DNA of 35,476 bases from Candidatus Kerfeldbacteria bacterium RIFCSPHIGHO2_12_FULL_48_17. Its GTDB lineage: Bacteria; Patescibacteriota; Patescibacteriia; HO2-48-17. Of the stretch, positions 7,278-15,282 are shown in pieces. The stretch covers positions 1 through 35,476 of the forward strand of contig MHKD01000018.1 in assembly GCA_001818775.1 (NCBI GenBank), in the 5' to 3' direction. The first letter of the stretch is position 1; every line of letters starts with the position of its first letter. The translations under genes were made by a program, and so were the position numbers. A model generated the notes under the pieces. That model was given only the letters and a program-made list of their open reading frames with translations, did no database searches and was not told where the DNA came from.

Positions 7278-8834
7278 ATGAAAGCATCATTGGAAGAAAA
7301 GCTTAAAAAAGTACACCAGATTCTCGAGGATGTGAAAAAACATCGTTACGAATGGGAGTGGCACATGCATCACAAAGCTATGTGCAGCGATTCAGGAGTG
7401 TTGGCCGCACTGGGTGTTCTCCCCAAAAAATGGGCAACAACATCGCAGCGTCAAATCGGACTCACTCCCTATACGCTGAAGTTGCTCCTTGATCTCAAGT
7501 CAAAAGATTACAAAGCCTTTCGAGCACAGCAGCTCCAGACTTTCTTTGCGCCAACCGAAAAACCCATCCAGAAATGGTCATGGGCACGAAAGCCAGCGCT
7601 GCGCCAGGAAAAATCCGGTTTCTGGCACTGGTTTCGAAAGCTGTTGCCGCAATTTTTGCAGATTTTCTTTTTTGGTCGAGGTGCAGAAACCACCACATCG
7701 GCGCTTGAAAATATGTATGAATGTACGGATGTTATCATCGCCACGGCCGCCTGTGCACGCAACTGCAGTTTTTGTTTTCGTGGCGTTGGTGATCCAGAAG
7801 GAGAGGCAGCAGTAATAACTGGTGATATGAAGACCGTGTTGGGCGCTGTACAAAAGGCGATTGAACGCAAAACGCCACACGTTCTTATAACCGGTGGCGA
7901 TCCATTAACGCGAACCAACGAGCAGCTCGAAATGATTCTGCGTCCTTTGGCGGAAAGTCCGAGTGTTGAAGTGCTGCGCATAGGTACGCGGATGGTTATT
8001 GACCTGCCCATGCGTTTCGACGGCACGACGCTGATGTTATTAATGAGTCTGGGTACAACCATGCACAAACGTGGCGCCAACCTTCGGCTTATGGTGCACA
8101 TCAATCATCTCTCCGAATTAACACCGGAAGTGATGCAGGTACTGAATGATCTGCGACACATGGGTATTCAGGTTTGGTCACAAACGGTGGTGCTCAAGGG
8201 CGTTAATGACAACATTGAAGGCCTGCGCACACTGTTTCTCATGCTGGATCGACTCGGAGTGATAGTGTACAAGTTGTACCACACCATGCCGGTGGAAGGT
8301 ACCGATCATTTGCGTGTTCCCATTCGCCGTTTCCGCAAATTGCTCGCCGGGTTGCATCAGTGGATTCCTTCCACAGCCGTACCGCACGGACATGTGGTAA
8401 CATTAAATGGAAAGCAGCCGATATCGCCGGCCGGCCGCTGGTCAATTCCCATCCCTTTCACATCGCATTGGTTGATGCGCAATTGGCTGGGACACTGGTA
8501 TCTGTTCAAAGATGCCTGGGATCCGGTACGCCTGGCCCGAGAAGCCGCAATACTGATTTCGATGATGGCGCTCGTGGTCACTATTGGTGTAGAAGCACCA
8601 GAGTACGAAATTAATCCCCGCCCACCCGCTGGCGAAAAAATTAATACATCAATCATGCCAGGGGTGAAAATCGACCCTTCCAAAATAAAAAAAGTAACGA
8701 CATTTTTCGACGAACTTCGGGATCAAGGGGAGTACGCCGATTCGATGTTCCGTTACTACCACGCACCTTTCGTTGCCGGGGATACCCTCTATATCCCCAT
8801 TCAAATGAAAGATTCCGCAGCTTTCCGTCACTGA
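7278..8834 (+). CDS. Radical SAM protein, lysine 2,3-aminomutase (KamA)-like
   Basis: 518 residues; KamA proteins are usually near 400. The radical SAM cluster motif is CxxxCxxC at C159, C163 and C166 (CARNCSFCFR). KamA-like motifs follow in order: LITGGDPL, RIGTRMVIDLPMR, HINHLSELTPE, QTVVLKGVNDN and PVEGTDHLRVPI. The glycine-rich PLP-lysine motif expected near the C-terminus of KamA is not recognisable; HVVTLNGKQPISPAGRW stands there. Either K in NGK takes its place or the enzyme does not use PLP in the usual way. Substrate unknown. A C-terminal extension of about 100 residues follows. It is the first gene of an operon with two Cys-rich genes and is divergent from TrmB 2. Confidence 0.8.
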   Translation: MKASLEEKLKKVHQILEDVKKHRYEWEWHMHHKAMCSDSGVLAALGVLPKKWATTSQRQIGLTPYTLKLLLDLKSKDYKAFRAQQLQTFFAPTEKPIQKWSWARKPALRQEKSGFWHWFRKLLPQFLQIFFFGRGAETTTSALENMYECTDVIIATAACARNCSFCFRGVGDPEGEAAVITGDMKTVLGAVQKAIERKTPHVLITGGDPLTRTNEQLEMILRPLAESPSVEVLRIGTRMVIDLPMRFDGTTLMLLMSLGTTMHKRGANLRLMVHINHLSELTPEVMQVLNDLRHMGIQVWSQTVVLKGVNDNIEGLRTLFLMLDRLGVIVYKLYHTMPVEGTDHLRVPIRRFRKLLAGLHQWIPSTAVPHGHVVTLNGKQPISPAGRWSIPIPFTSHWLMRNWLGHWYLFKDAWDPVRLAREAAILISMMALVVTIGVEAPEYEINPRPPAGEKINTSIMPGVKIDPSKIKKVTTFFDELRDQGEYADSMFRYYHAPFVAGDTLYIPIQMKDSAAFRH

Positions 8835-8868
8835 GGATGCGTCACCGTACTTCCCGCCTCGCATCCTC
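8833..8868 (+). other. Hairpin at the radical SAM stop codon
   Basis: GAGGATGCG (8833-8841) and CGCATCCTC (8860-8868) form a perfect 9-bp stem starting inside the TGA stop. No T-run follows, so it may be an attenuator, mRNA-stability or processing hairpin rather than a terminator. Confidence 0.5.
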
Positions 8869-8881
8869 CTCATCCCCTTGC

Positions 8882-8902
8882 TGATCACGCGCCTCGTGAT
8901 CA
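8882..8902. other. 8-bp inverted repeat upstream of Cys-rich B1
   Basis: TGATCACG (8882-8889) and CGTGATCA (8895-8902) flank CGCCT. It lies 30 bases before the chosen start of the Cys-rich gene and could be an operator or leader hairpin. Confidence 0.4.
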
Positions 8903-8931
8903 CCAAAGTAATGAGTATTAAAACCAACCCT

Positions 8932-10635
8932 ATGTCAAGAATCCAAAAAACCTGCGCCCAGTGCCAAACCACATTCGAGATCACACCCGCCGATCAGGCT
9001 TTTTATACAAAAATCGCCGTCCCTGCGCCCACCCTCTGCCCCGATTGCCGCATGCAACGTCGCATGGCTTTTCGCAACGAACGGAATCTGTACCGACGGA
9101 AGTGCAGCGCCACGGATAAAGAAATTATCAGCATGTATCATCAGGACTCACCGCTTGAGAAAGTGTACTCCCATGAATATTGGTGGTCGGACAAATGGGA
9201 CGCACGCGACTATGGCCGTGATTTCGATTTCACCCGCCCGTTCTTTGAACAGTTCACTGAGCTTATGTATCAGGTGCCGCATCCACCACTTTGGAACTGG
9301 GAACCGGAAAACGCGGAATTCAACAACTGCTCCTACCGAATGAAGGATTCCTACATGAACTTTGGCGCGGATCTTGGTGAGAACTGTCACTACACGTTTA
9401 CATCAGGTCACAACCGTGATGCCGCAGATTGTGAAGGAGTTGAATACAGCGAAAAAATATATGAAGTGACTGATGGTCAAAAAATTTTTAACTGTGCATT
9501 TGTACAGCAGTGCAAAAATTGCACGGATACCTACCTTTCCTTCGACTGCATGGATTGTCAGAACTGTTTTGGATGTGTTGGGCTCCGGCACAAGCAGTAT
9601 TATTTTTTCAATGAAAAACTGGAGCCAGAAGAATGGAAAAAACGTGTCAGCGAAATACTGGGCAGCCATCAGGCTATGACGGAAGCAAAAAAAAGATTTG
9701 AAGCTCTGAAACTCACCCAGCCGCACCGTTACGCAGCCATATCCAACTCTCCTGATTCCACGGGGAATTATATCTGGAACACAAAAAACGCACGCTATTG
9801 TTTCGATATCCGTGATTCAGAGGATATTGCCTACACCAGCTATGTGGCCTGGAAGTCGAAAGATACCTATGATGCCTACGCACTCGGAGAAACAGAGTTA
9901 TGCTATGAAATTCTTTCCGGCGGTTTTGTTTATAACACACAGTTTGCTCAATGGCCGAACTATGGTCCGAACAATTCGCAGTATACTGTTTTTTGTGTGC
10001 ATGGCTGTAATGATCTCTTCGGCTGCGTCGGTCTGAACAAAAAGCAATACTGTATTTTCAATAAGCAATATTCGAAGGAAGAATACGAAGCGCTGCGAGC
10101 GCGCATCATCGAGCACATGAAGCAAACCGGCGAATACGGCGAGGCCCTTCCCGTGGCCATGTCACCGGTGGCATATAACGAAAGCATTGCGCAGGATTAT
10201 TTTCCACTTACGAAAGAGGAAGTTGTGCAGCGTGGGTGGCATTGGCGCGATAATCTGGGTGGAACATTCGGTAAAGAGACCATGAAACCGGAGCAGTTGC
10301 CAGACAGAATCCAGGATGTATCTGATACGATTACGAAAGAAGTTCTCGCCTGTACCAATTGCAGAAAAAATTACAAAATTATTGTGTCTGAACTCGAGCT
10401 GCTCCGCAAAATGAACCAGCCTTTACCCCGCCAGTGTCCTAACTGCCGTCATCTCGCCCGCCTCGCCGCCCGCAACCCGCGGAAGCTGTGGCACCGCCAG
10501 TGCATGTGCTCATTGGCAGCACACGAAAACCACCAAGAGGGCGCCCAATGTCCCAAGGAATTTGAAACCAGCTACGCTCCCGACCGCCCCGAAAAAATCT
10601 TCTGCGAAACCTGCTACCAAAAGGAAGTCATTTAA
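8932..10635 (+). CDS. Cys-rich zinc-ribbon/repeat protein, subfamily B copy 1
   Basis: The frame is open from 8878, but MSRIQKTCAQC at 8932 aligns with the family start, giving 567 residues. The N-terminal ribbon is CAQC...CPDC (residues 8-40) with FEITPADQAFY between, resembling the Pfam zf-trcl probable zinc ribbon. YGRDFDFTRPFFEQF follows. The core has two halves ending in CFGCVGLRHKQYYFFNEKLE and DLFGCVGLNKKQYCIFNKQY. The C-terminus has CTNC, CPNC, RQCMC, a Cys in GAQCPKEFETSYAPDRPEK, and CETC. Cellular role unknown; a zinc- or thiol-binding solenoid is inferred. It is the second gene of the radical SAM operon, 97 bases after it, and 48 bases before copy B2. Confidence 0.85.
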   Translation: MSRIQKTCAQCQTTFEITPADQAFYTKIAVPAPTLCPDCRMQRRMAFRNERNLYRRKCSATDKEIISMYHQDSPLEKVYSHEYWWSDKWDARDYGRDFDFTRPFFEQFTELMYQVPHPPLWNWEPENAEFNNCSYRMKDSYMNFGADLGENCHYTFTSGHNRDAADCEGVEYSEKIYEVTDGQKIFNCAFVQQCKNCTDTYLSFDCMDCQNCFGCVGLRHKQYYFFNEKLEPEEWKKRVSEILGSHQAMTEAKKRFEALKLTQPHRYAAISNSPDSTGNYIWNTKNARYCFDIRDSEDIAYTSYVAWKSKDTYDAYALGETELCYEILSGGFVYNTQFAQWPNYGPNNSQYTVFCVHGCNDLFGCVGLNKKQYCIFNKQYSKEEYEALRARIIEHMKQTGEYGEALPVAMSPVAYNESIAQDYFPLTKEEVVQRGWHWRDNLGGTFGKETMKPEQLPDRIQDVSDTITKEVLACTNCRKNYKIIVSELELLRKMNQPLPRQCPNCRHLARLAARNPRKLWHRQCMCSLAAHENHQEGAQCPKEFETSYAPDRPEKIFCETCYQKEVI

Positions 10636-10683
10636 CCCAGGACTACGCTCCCCAGCCCAAGATAATTCTTCACCAAAAACCCG

Positions 10684-12378
10684 ATGCCCCAATGTAAACA
10701 ATGCACTGAGCAATTCCCCATCACGCCCGCCGACCAGGCGTTTTACGCCAAACTCGCCGTCCCCGAACCCACGCTCTGCCCCCTCTGCCGCCGGCAACGC
10801 ATCCTCGCCTGGCGCAATCAACGCATCCTCTACTCCCGCCCCTGCGATGCCACTAAGAAAAATATCATCTCCGTGTTCGCGCCCAATGCGCCGTACCGAG
10901 TCTATGACCGCGATTACTGGTGGTCCGACAAATGGGATCCCACCAGCTACGGCCGTGATTTCGATTTCACCAAAACCTTCGCCGAGAATTATGACGCGCT
11001 CCTGCACGACGTACCCATGGCCGGCATATTCAACGCACGCAGCGTCAACAGCGCCTATTCCAACCACAGCGGTGAAATGAAAGATTGTTACCTGGCCTTC
11101 GCTGTCTGGGGCAGTGAAAAAGTCCTCTATGGCGACCTGAGCAGCTATGACCGCGACTGCGCTGAAATGCTCGAAACCGGCAAATGCAACCTGTCGTATG
11201 AAATGATCCAAACCACGAATTGCTACAACACCAACTACTCCGTTCGCTCGGAAAATTGCAGCGATTCCTGGTTTTTATTTGATTGTAAAGATTGCAGCGA
11301 CTGCATCGGCTGCACCAATCTGCGCAGCAAACAGTATTATATTTTTAATAAACAATATTCACGCGAAGAGTATGAAAAGCGCAAAAAAGAATTGGCGCTC
11401 GACACACGCACCGGCATCACTAATGTCCGCGCCCAATTCGAAACGCTGAAAAAACAATGCGTGCACCGTTTTGCATCGCTCACCAAATGCGAAAACAGCA
11501 CCGGCGATTACCTGGTCGGCGCCGGCAACACCCACGACAGCTTTGCCCTGCGCGGCGAAACACAAAATTGCGCCTTCTGCATCAACGGCATTGATAAACT
11601 CACCGACACCTATGATTCGTATGGCGTGGGCGCGTCGCTGGAGCGGGCCTATATGGTGCTCGATACCGGCGTGAACGCCACGGAAAACATCGCCTGCGTC
11701 ATTGCCTGGAGTTGTCAGTTCGCCTACTACAGCTACAACTGCCATTCCTCGTTTGAAATTTTCGGCTGCAGCGGTTTGCGCAATAAAAAGTTTTGTATTT
11801 TGAATAAGCAGTACGAGGAGGCCGAATATAAGGAGTTGAAAGCGCGGATTATTGAGCATATGAAGCGCGGTGGCGAGTGGGGCGAATTTTTTCCACCGCA
11901 GATTGCGCCGTTTGGTGTGAATGAAACTATTGCTCAGGAAGAGCGACCGGTGAATAAAGAGGAAGCGTTGCGGTTGGGATTCAAGTGGCAGGATTACAGC
12001 GTGGCTACACGCGGTAAAGAAACATTGGGGCCCGAAGCTGTGCCGGAAACGATTGCGGCGACGGGGGATGATATCGTACAGCAGATTTTGGCCTGCGCAG
12101 GTTGTGGGAAGAATTACAAAATTGTGAAAGTCGAGTTGGCGTTTTATAGAGGGAAGGCGTTGCCCATACCGCTGCAGTGTCCCGATTGCCGTTATCAGGC
12201 CCGTTTAGCTGTGCGTAATCCGCATCAGCTGTGGCACCGGCAGTGTATGTGCGTCCTAGCGTCGCACGAAACCCACAGCGCCGGCGCACAATGCCTCAAT
12301 GAATTCGAAACATCCTATGCCCCCGACCGCCCCGAAAAAATCTTTTGCGAAAACTGCTATCAGAAGGAAGTGATTTAG
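10684..12378 (+). CDS. Cys-rich zinc-ribbon/repeat protein, subfamily B copy 2
   Basis: 564 residues, tandem to copy B1. The N-terminal ribbon has CKQC and CPLC around FPITPADQAFYAKLAVPEP. The WWSDKW and YGRDFDFTKTF blocks follow. Half 1 ends in CIGCTNLRSKQYYIFNKQYS and half 2 in FEIFGCSGLRNKKFCILNKQ. The C-terminal module (CAGC, CPDC, RQCMC, APDRPEKIFCENCYQKEVI) is nearly identical to copy B1, suggesting recent duplication or gene conversion at the 3' ends. The codon mix is GC-rich at the 5' end and more AT-rich later. Function unknown, as for the family. Confidence 0.85.
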   Translation: MPQCKQCTEQFPITPADQAFYAKLAVPEPTLCPLCRRQRILAWRNQRILYSRPCDATKKNIISVFAPNAPYRVYDRDYWWSDKWDPTSYGRDFDFTKTFAENYDALLHDVPMAGIFNARSVNSAYSNHSGEMKDCYLAFAVWGSEKVLYGDLSSYDRDCAEMLETGKCNLSYEMIQTTNCYNTNYSVRSENCSDSWFLFDCKDCSDCIGCTNLRSKQYYIFNKQYSREEYEKRKKELALDTRTGITNVRAQFETLKKQCVHRFASLTKCENSTGDYLVGAGNTHDSFALRGETQNCAFCINGIDKLTDTYDSYGVGASLERAYMVLDTGVNATENIACVIAWSCQFAYYSYNCHSSFEIFGCSGLRNKKFCILNKQYEEAEYKELKARIIEHMKRGGEWGEFFPPQIAPFGVNETIAQEERPVNKEEALRLGFKWQDYSVATRGKETLGPEAVPETIAATGDDIVQQILACAGCGKNYKIVKVELAFYRGKALPIPLQCPDCRYQARLAVRNPHQLWHRQCMCVLASHETHSAGAQCLNEFETSYAPDRPEKIFCENCYQKEVI

Positions 12379-12445
12379 AAGCACTTCAAAATTCATTGAA
12401 GATATAATACGAAAGCATATTATTACCTCAATAAGAGCTTATTTT

Positions 12446-12488
12446 AGGCATTATGCCTATTGACATTTAAAAGTAACCATGCTAAAAT
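12446..12488 (+). promoter_or_regulatory. Promoter and palindrome upstream of the DUF4143 ATPase
   Basis: TTGACA (12460-12465), 17-base spacer, TAAAAT (12483-12488). A 13-bp palindrome AGGCATTATGCCT (12446-12458) abuts the -35. Confidence 0.6.
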
Positions 12489-12519
12489 TTAATTATTAGT
12501 ATAAATAACCATGCTAAAA
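12474..12519 (+). repeat. Direct repeat TAACCATGCTAAAA (two copies)
   Basis: The 14-base sequence occurs at 12474-12487 and 12506-12519, 32 bases apart (about three helical turns). One copy overlaps the -10 and the other ends 5 bases before the ATG. This suits cooperative binding of a repressor. Confidence 0.6.
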
Positions 12520-12524
12520 ATAAT

Positions 12525-13769
12525 ATGTATATTAAAAGAAGTCTGGAAGATGAAGTAGAACCATTCCTTCGCCGAAAGGAAGTTATTGCTATCTTAGGGC
12601 CAAGACAAGCGGGAAAAACCACATTTTTGCAGCACCTGGCTCAAAAAATGGAAAAAGCTGGCAAAAAAGTGAAGTTTCTCACCTTTGAAAGTCATCAGGA
12701 TTTAGAGGGCTTTCAGGAAGATATTGAGTATTTCAAACAATCAATACAAGGGTTTGATGCTGTTTTTATTGATGAATTTCAGTATGCCAGGGATGGCGGG
12801 CAAAAACTGAAATACCTTTTCGACACAACGCAAACGAAGTATGTTATTTCCGGCTCTTCTTCATTGGAACTTACCTTTCAAACCGGTAGATACATGGTGG
12901 GTCGGATGATTACATTTACTCTGCAACCCCTTTCCTTTAAAGAGTATCTCAGCTTCAAAGATAAAGCGCTGGCTACTATTCTGCAGAGAAAGACATCGAG
13001 CGACTGGCAGACATCCACGCCCGACTCATCTTTAAGTAAAGTGGTGAGTGAAAAATTAGAAAGATATTTTGAAGAATACATACTTGAGGGAGGATATCCA
13101 GCCGTAGTAACAGCACAACCAGAAGAGAAACAAAAAATCCTGGCAGCCATTGTTGATAACTATCTGCTGAAGGATATAAAAAATCTCCTCCAGCTCTCAA
13201 CTGATGAGGCGTTATGGCGACTGGTAAAACTTTTGGCCACGCAAATTGGCAATCTTATTGAATACAATGAGCTCGGTACAAGCTCAGGGCTGAGCTACCA
13301 GAAACTTCGGGAACACCTCAGGATTCTGGAACAAACCTATATCATTCATATATTCCGACCATTTTTTCAGAACAAACGTACTGAAATTGTAAAAAATCCC
13401 AAAGTCTATTTTGTGGACAACGGACTGAGAAATTTTGCTCTCAAAGATTTTCGTCCCCTGAAGCTGCGCAATGATGCCGGATCATTGGTTGAAAATTATG
13501 TCCACAACCGACTTTCCTCAGAGAGGCTCCAGTATCTCTATTTTTGGCGTACAAAGAATAAGGCCGAGGTGGATTTTATTATTGAAAAAGAAGGGACTTT
13601 GGTGCCCGTGGAGGTAAAATATACGAATAAACCTATAATCGGAAAAAGCCTTTACAGTTTCATAGAAAAATTCAAACCGACAAGAGCATTCGTGCTCACG
13701 AAGGGATTTACGGGTGAGAAAAAAATCGGCAACTGCACCGTGATCTTTAGGCCGGTTTATTCTATTTGA
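12525..13769 (+). CDS. AAA-type ATPase with C-terminal DUF4143
   Basis: 414 residues. The P-loop is GPRQAGKTT (about 25-33) and Walker B is VFIDEFQ (about 80-86). A sensor-like SGSSSLEL and the AAA_14 core follow, then DUF4143 (about 185-400) with EEYILEGGYPAVV and a nuclease-like strand EVDFIIEKEGTLVPVEVKYT. This ATPase family is widespread in archaea and host-associated or CPR bacteria; its role is unsettled and often considered mobile or defence-related. It lies directly upstream of the Cys-rich relic and downstream of copy B2, so it may have displaced a seventh Cys-rich gene. Confidence 0.85.
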   Translation: MYIKRSLEDEVEPFLRRKEVIAILGPRQAGKTTFLQHLAQKMEKAGKKVKFLTFESHQDLEGFQEDIEYFKQSIQGFDAVFIDEFQYARDGGQKLKYLFDTTQTKYVISGSSSLELTFQTGRYMVGRMITFTLQPLSFKEYLSFKDKALATILQRKTSSDWQTSTPDSSLSKVVSEKLERYFEEYILEGGYPAVVTAQPEEKQKILAAIVDNYLLKDIKNLLQLSTDEALWRLVKLLATQIGNLIEYNELGTSSGLSYQKLREHLRILEQTYIIHIFRPFFQNKRTEIVKNPKVYFVDNGLRNFALKDFRPLKLRNDAGSLVENYVHNRLSSERLQYLYFWRTKNKAEVDFIIEKEGTLVPVEVKYTNKPIIGKSLYSFIEKFKPTRAFVLTKGFTGEKKIGNCTVIFRPVYSI

Positions 13770-13821
13770 GACACTATCCCTTCGGCAACCGGTCCCACAT
13801 GAACTGAAAGATGTTCTGACG

Positions 13822-13982
13822 CGTGTCCACCCCCTTGTCCGCATCAGGGAACTCTATCCCACTCGACTCCTGTTTACCCAGCGCGCCGCTACCTGCAAAC
13901 GTGCGGTACGGAACTCCTCAGCACCATGCCGGCAGATGATGAAGTGCTGTGTGAAGCATGCTATCAAAAACAGGTAGTGTAA
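13822..13982 (+). pseudogene. Relic of a seventh Cys-rich gene (subfamily A C-terminus)
   Basis: Translation from 13822 gives RVHPLVRIRELYPTRLLF and then QRAATC. It matches RVHPEVRLQELYPSRLMF...RAATC in the copy at 3668-5323. Just after ACCTGC the frame shifts by one base and continues TCGTELLSTMPADDEVL, then CEACYQKQVV and a stop, matching the family end. Only the last 50-55 residues remain and no start is present. The base sequence upstream to 13770 shows no clear family match. It is on the plus strand, unlike the two intact subfamily A genes. Confidence 0.8.
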
Positions 13983-13986
13983 ATAA

Positions 13987-14013
13987 AAAGGATCTCAGAC
14001 AAGGAGACCCTTT
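13987..14013. terminator. Hairpin terminator after the relic
   Basis: AAAGG-A-TCTC (13987-13996) pairs with GAGA-C-CCTTT (14004-14013) with one mismatch. It lies between the relic and the stop of the convergent PLP-enzyme gene. A-rich and T-rich flanks suit either direction. Confidence 0.5.
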
Positions 14014-14017
14014 GTTA

Positions 14018-15112
14018 TTATGTTCGATTGCGTCGTGGCTGACCATAGCGGTCACCACGATCGTAAATTAAAGTGAAGAAGTTTTTATTTTCGACATACA
14101 ACGCCATTTCTTGGGCGATGTATCTTGCCACCAAGGAACTATTTCCCTGGTGTTCCTCCGGCTGCAAATCGGCATTATACGCCGTATTAGCCAAAGGAAT
14201 AAGGGAATCAGGTATAATACACACATCATCGAGGATGTTTTCTGCCAGTGCCATTTCCATAAATGGGAAGCGGATATTCCCGAAACTTCCCGTCCCCGGC
14301 AAAGAGTGAAAACTGTACTTTTGTGGGATATCCTCGTCCCTGGCAAAGAGGGGGATAACTTTTCCCCATCGATCGCGATGGGTTTGATAATACGGACAGG
14401 CCGACCTGGGTTCAAAACCAAGAATCTTACAATGGAACCGGCGTAGAGTCCTATGATTTTTAAGTCGTCTTCCAATGGCAAGCAAAGTGCTCCCATTGCC
14501 AATGCCGCCAATAAAGTAATGTATGGGGGTAACCCGTTTGATGACTTCATTGGTCAAAGCAGTAAAAGCCTGCAGGGTTCTGGGATCCTGCGAATGGTTC
14601 GGACTCCAGGCTCGAAATTTCCATCGACTATGTCGCAGATAATTCCGCATCATTTCTGCTGAAGCAGCCAGGTAAGCCCCGTCATCCTGGCTGTAGTAGT
14701 ATTCATCGGCAAGGTTTTCAATTTCCACTTTTCGGGCCAACGGAATACAATCCGGCGCAAACACCACCGAACGATAGCCCAGCTTGCGGCACATCCAGGC
14801 AAACGATATGCCGGCACTCCCCGAGGTAGTCTCGCACAATACATCGCCCGGTTTGATACGACCCTCGCGTTCAAGTTCGCGTAGCAAAACCAGAAACACG
14901 CGATCATAATGAGATTCCGTAGGATTCCTCGTTTCATCCTTTTGATAAAGGACATTTCCACGCGCGAGTTCAATCCGCGTCAGAGGTGTCCTGCCAATCA
15001 GCTGGGTCAGGCGCCGGTAGATTTCTTCGCGCCCCAAACCTCGGAGGCTCGCGCTATCTAAACGAACAGCAAATTCCAATTCTTCTAATCTTTTCTGAAA
15101 TTGCGTTTTCAT
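14018..15112 (-). CDS. Fold-type II PLP enzyme homologue lacking the usual lysine
   Basis: 364 residues resembling cysteine synthase/threonine synthase-type enzymes. GRTPLTRI (about 39-46) and KDETRNPTESHYDR (about 58-71) are followed by TTSGSAGISFAW (phosphate-binding loop position) and GGIGNGSTLLAIGRRL. In the canonical family the Schiff-base lysine lies in NPxGSxKDR. Here the corresponding residue is Tyr (codon TAT). It may be catalytically dead, use another residue or serve as a binding protein. It is divergent from TrmB 3 (170 bases between), so it is the probable target of that regulator. RBS AGGAAAG is weak. Confidence 0.75.
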   Translation of the reverse strand: MKTQFQKRLEELEFAVRLDSASLRGLGREEIYRRLTQLIGRTPLTRIELARGNVLYQKDETRNPTESHYDRVFLVLLRELEREGRIKPGDVLCETTSGSAGISFAWMCRKLGYRSVVFAPDCIPLARKVEIENLADEYYYSQDDGAYLAASAEMMRNYLRHSRWKFRAWSPNHSQDPRTLQAFTALTNEVIKRVTPIHYFIGGIGNGSTLLAIGRRLKNHRTLRRFHCKILGFEPRSACPYYQTHRDRWGKVIPLFARDEDIPQKYSFHSLPGTGSFGNIRFPFMEMALAENILDDVCIIPDSLIPLANTAYNADLQPEEHQGNSSLVARYIAQEMALYVENKNFFTLIYDRGDRYGQPRRNRT

Positions 15113-15206
15113 GCGTCTTTCCTTTCTTTTGTGTTGTGGTACTTGTATTTTGGCGTGGGCAGTATATCATCTGTAAAATAAATAACAATAATAGCGGCAA
15201 TAACTA

Positions 15207-15235
15207 TTGACAGTAATTAATATAATTGCTATAAT
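15207..15235 (+). promoter_or_regulatory. Promoter of TrmB 3
   Basis: TTGACA (15207-15212), 17-base spacer, TATAAT (15230-15235): a consensus sigma-70 promoter 47 bases before the ATG. A weaker minus-strand TATACT lies near 15160 for the PLP gene. Confidence 0.75.
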
Positions 15236-15282
15236 TAAACAAAATATAGATAAAAAAGTATCGTCACTTTTACCGACACTTT

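Noticed and set aside
8932-10635. Alternative genetic code with TGA read as Gly (Gracilibacteria or Absconditabacteria)
   Set aside because: Full-length genes including typA are intact with TGA as stop, and several genes end in TGA.
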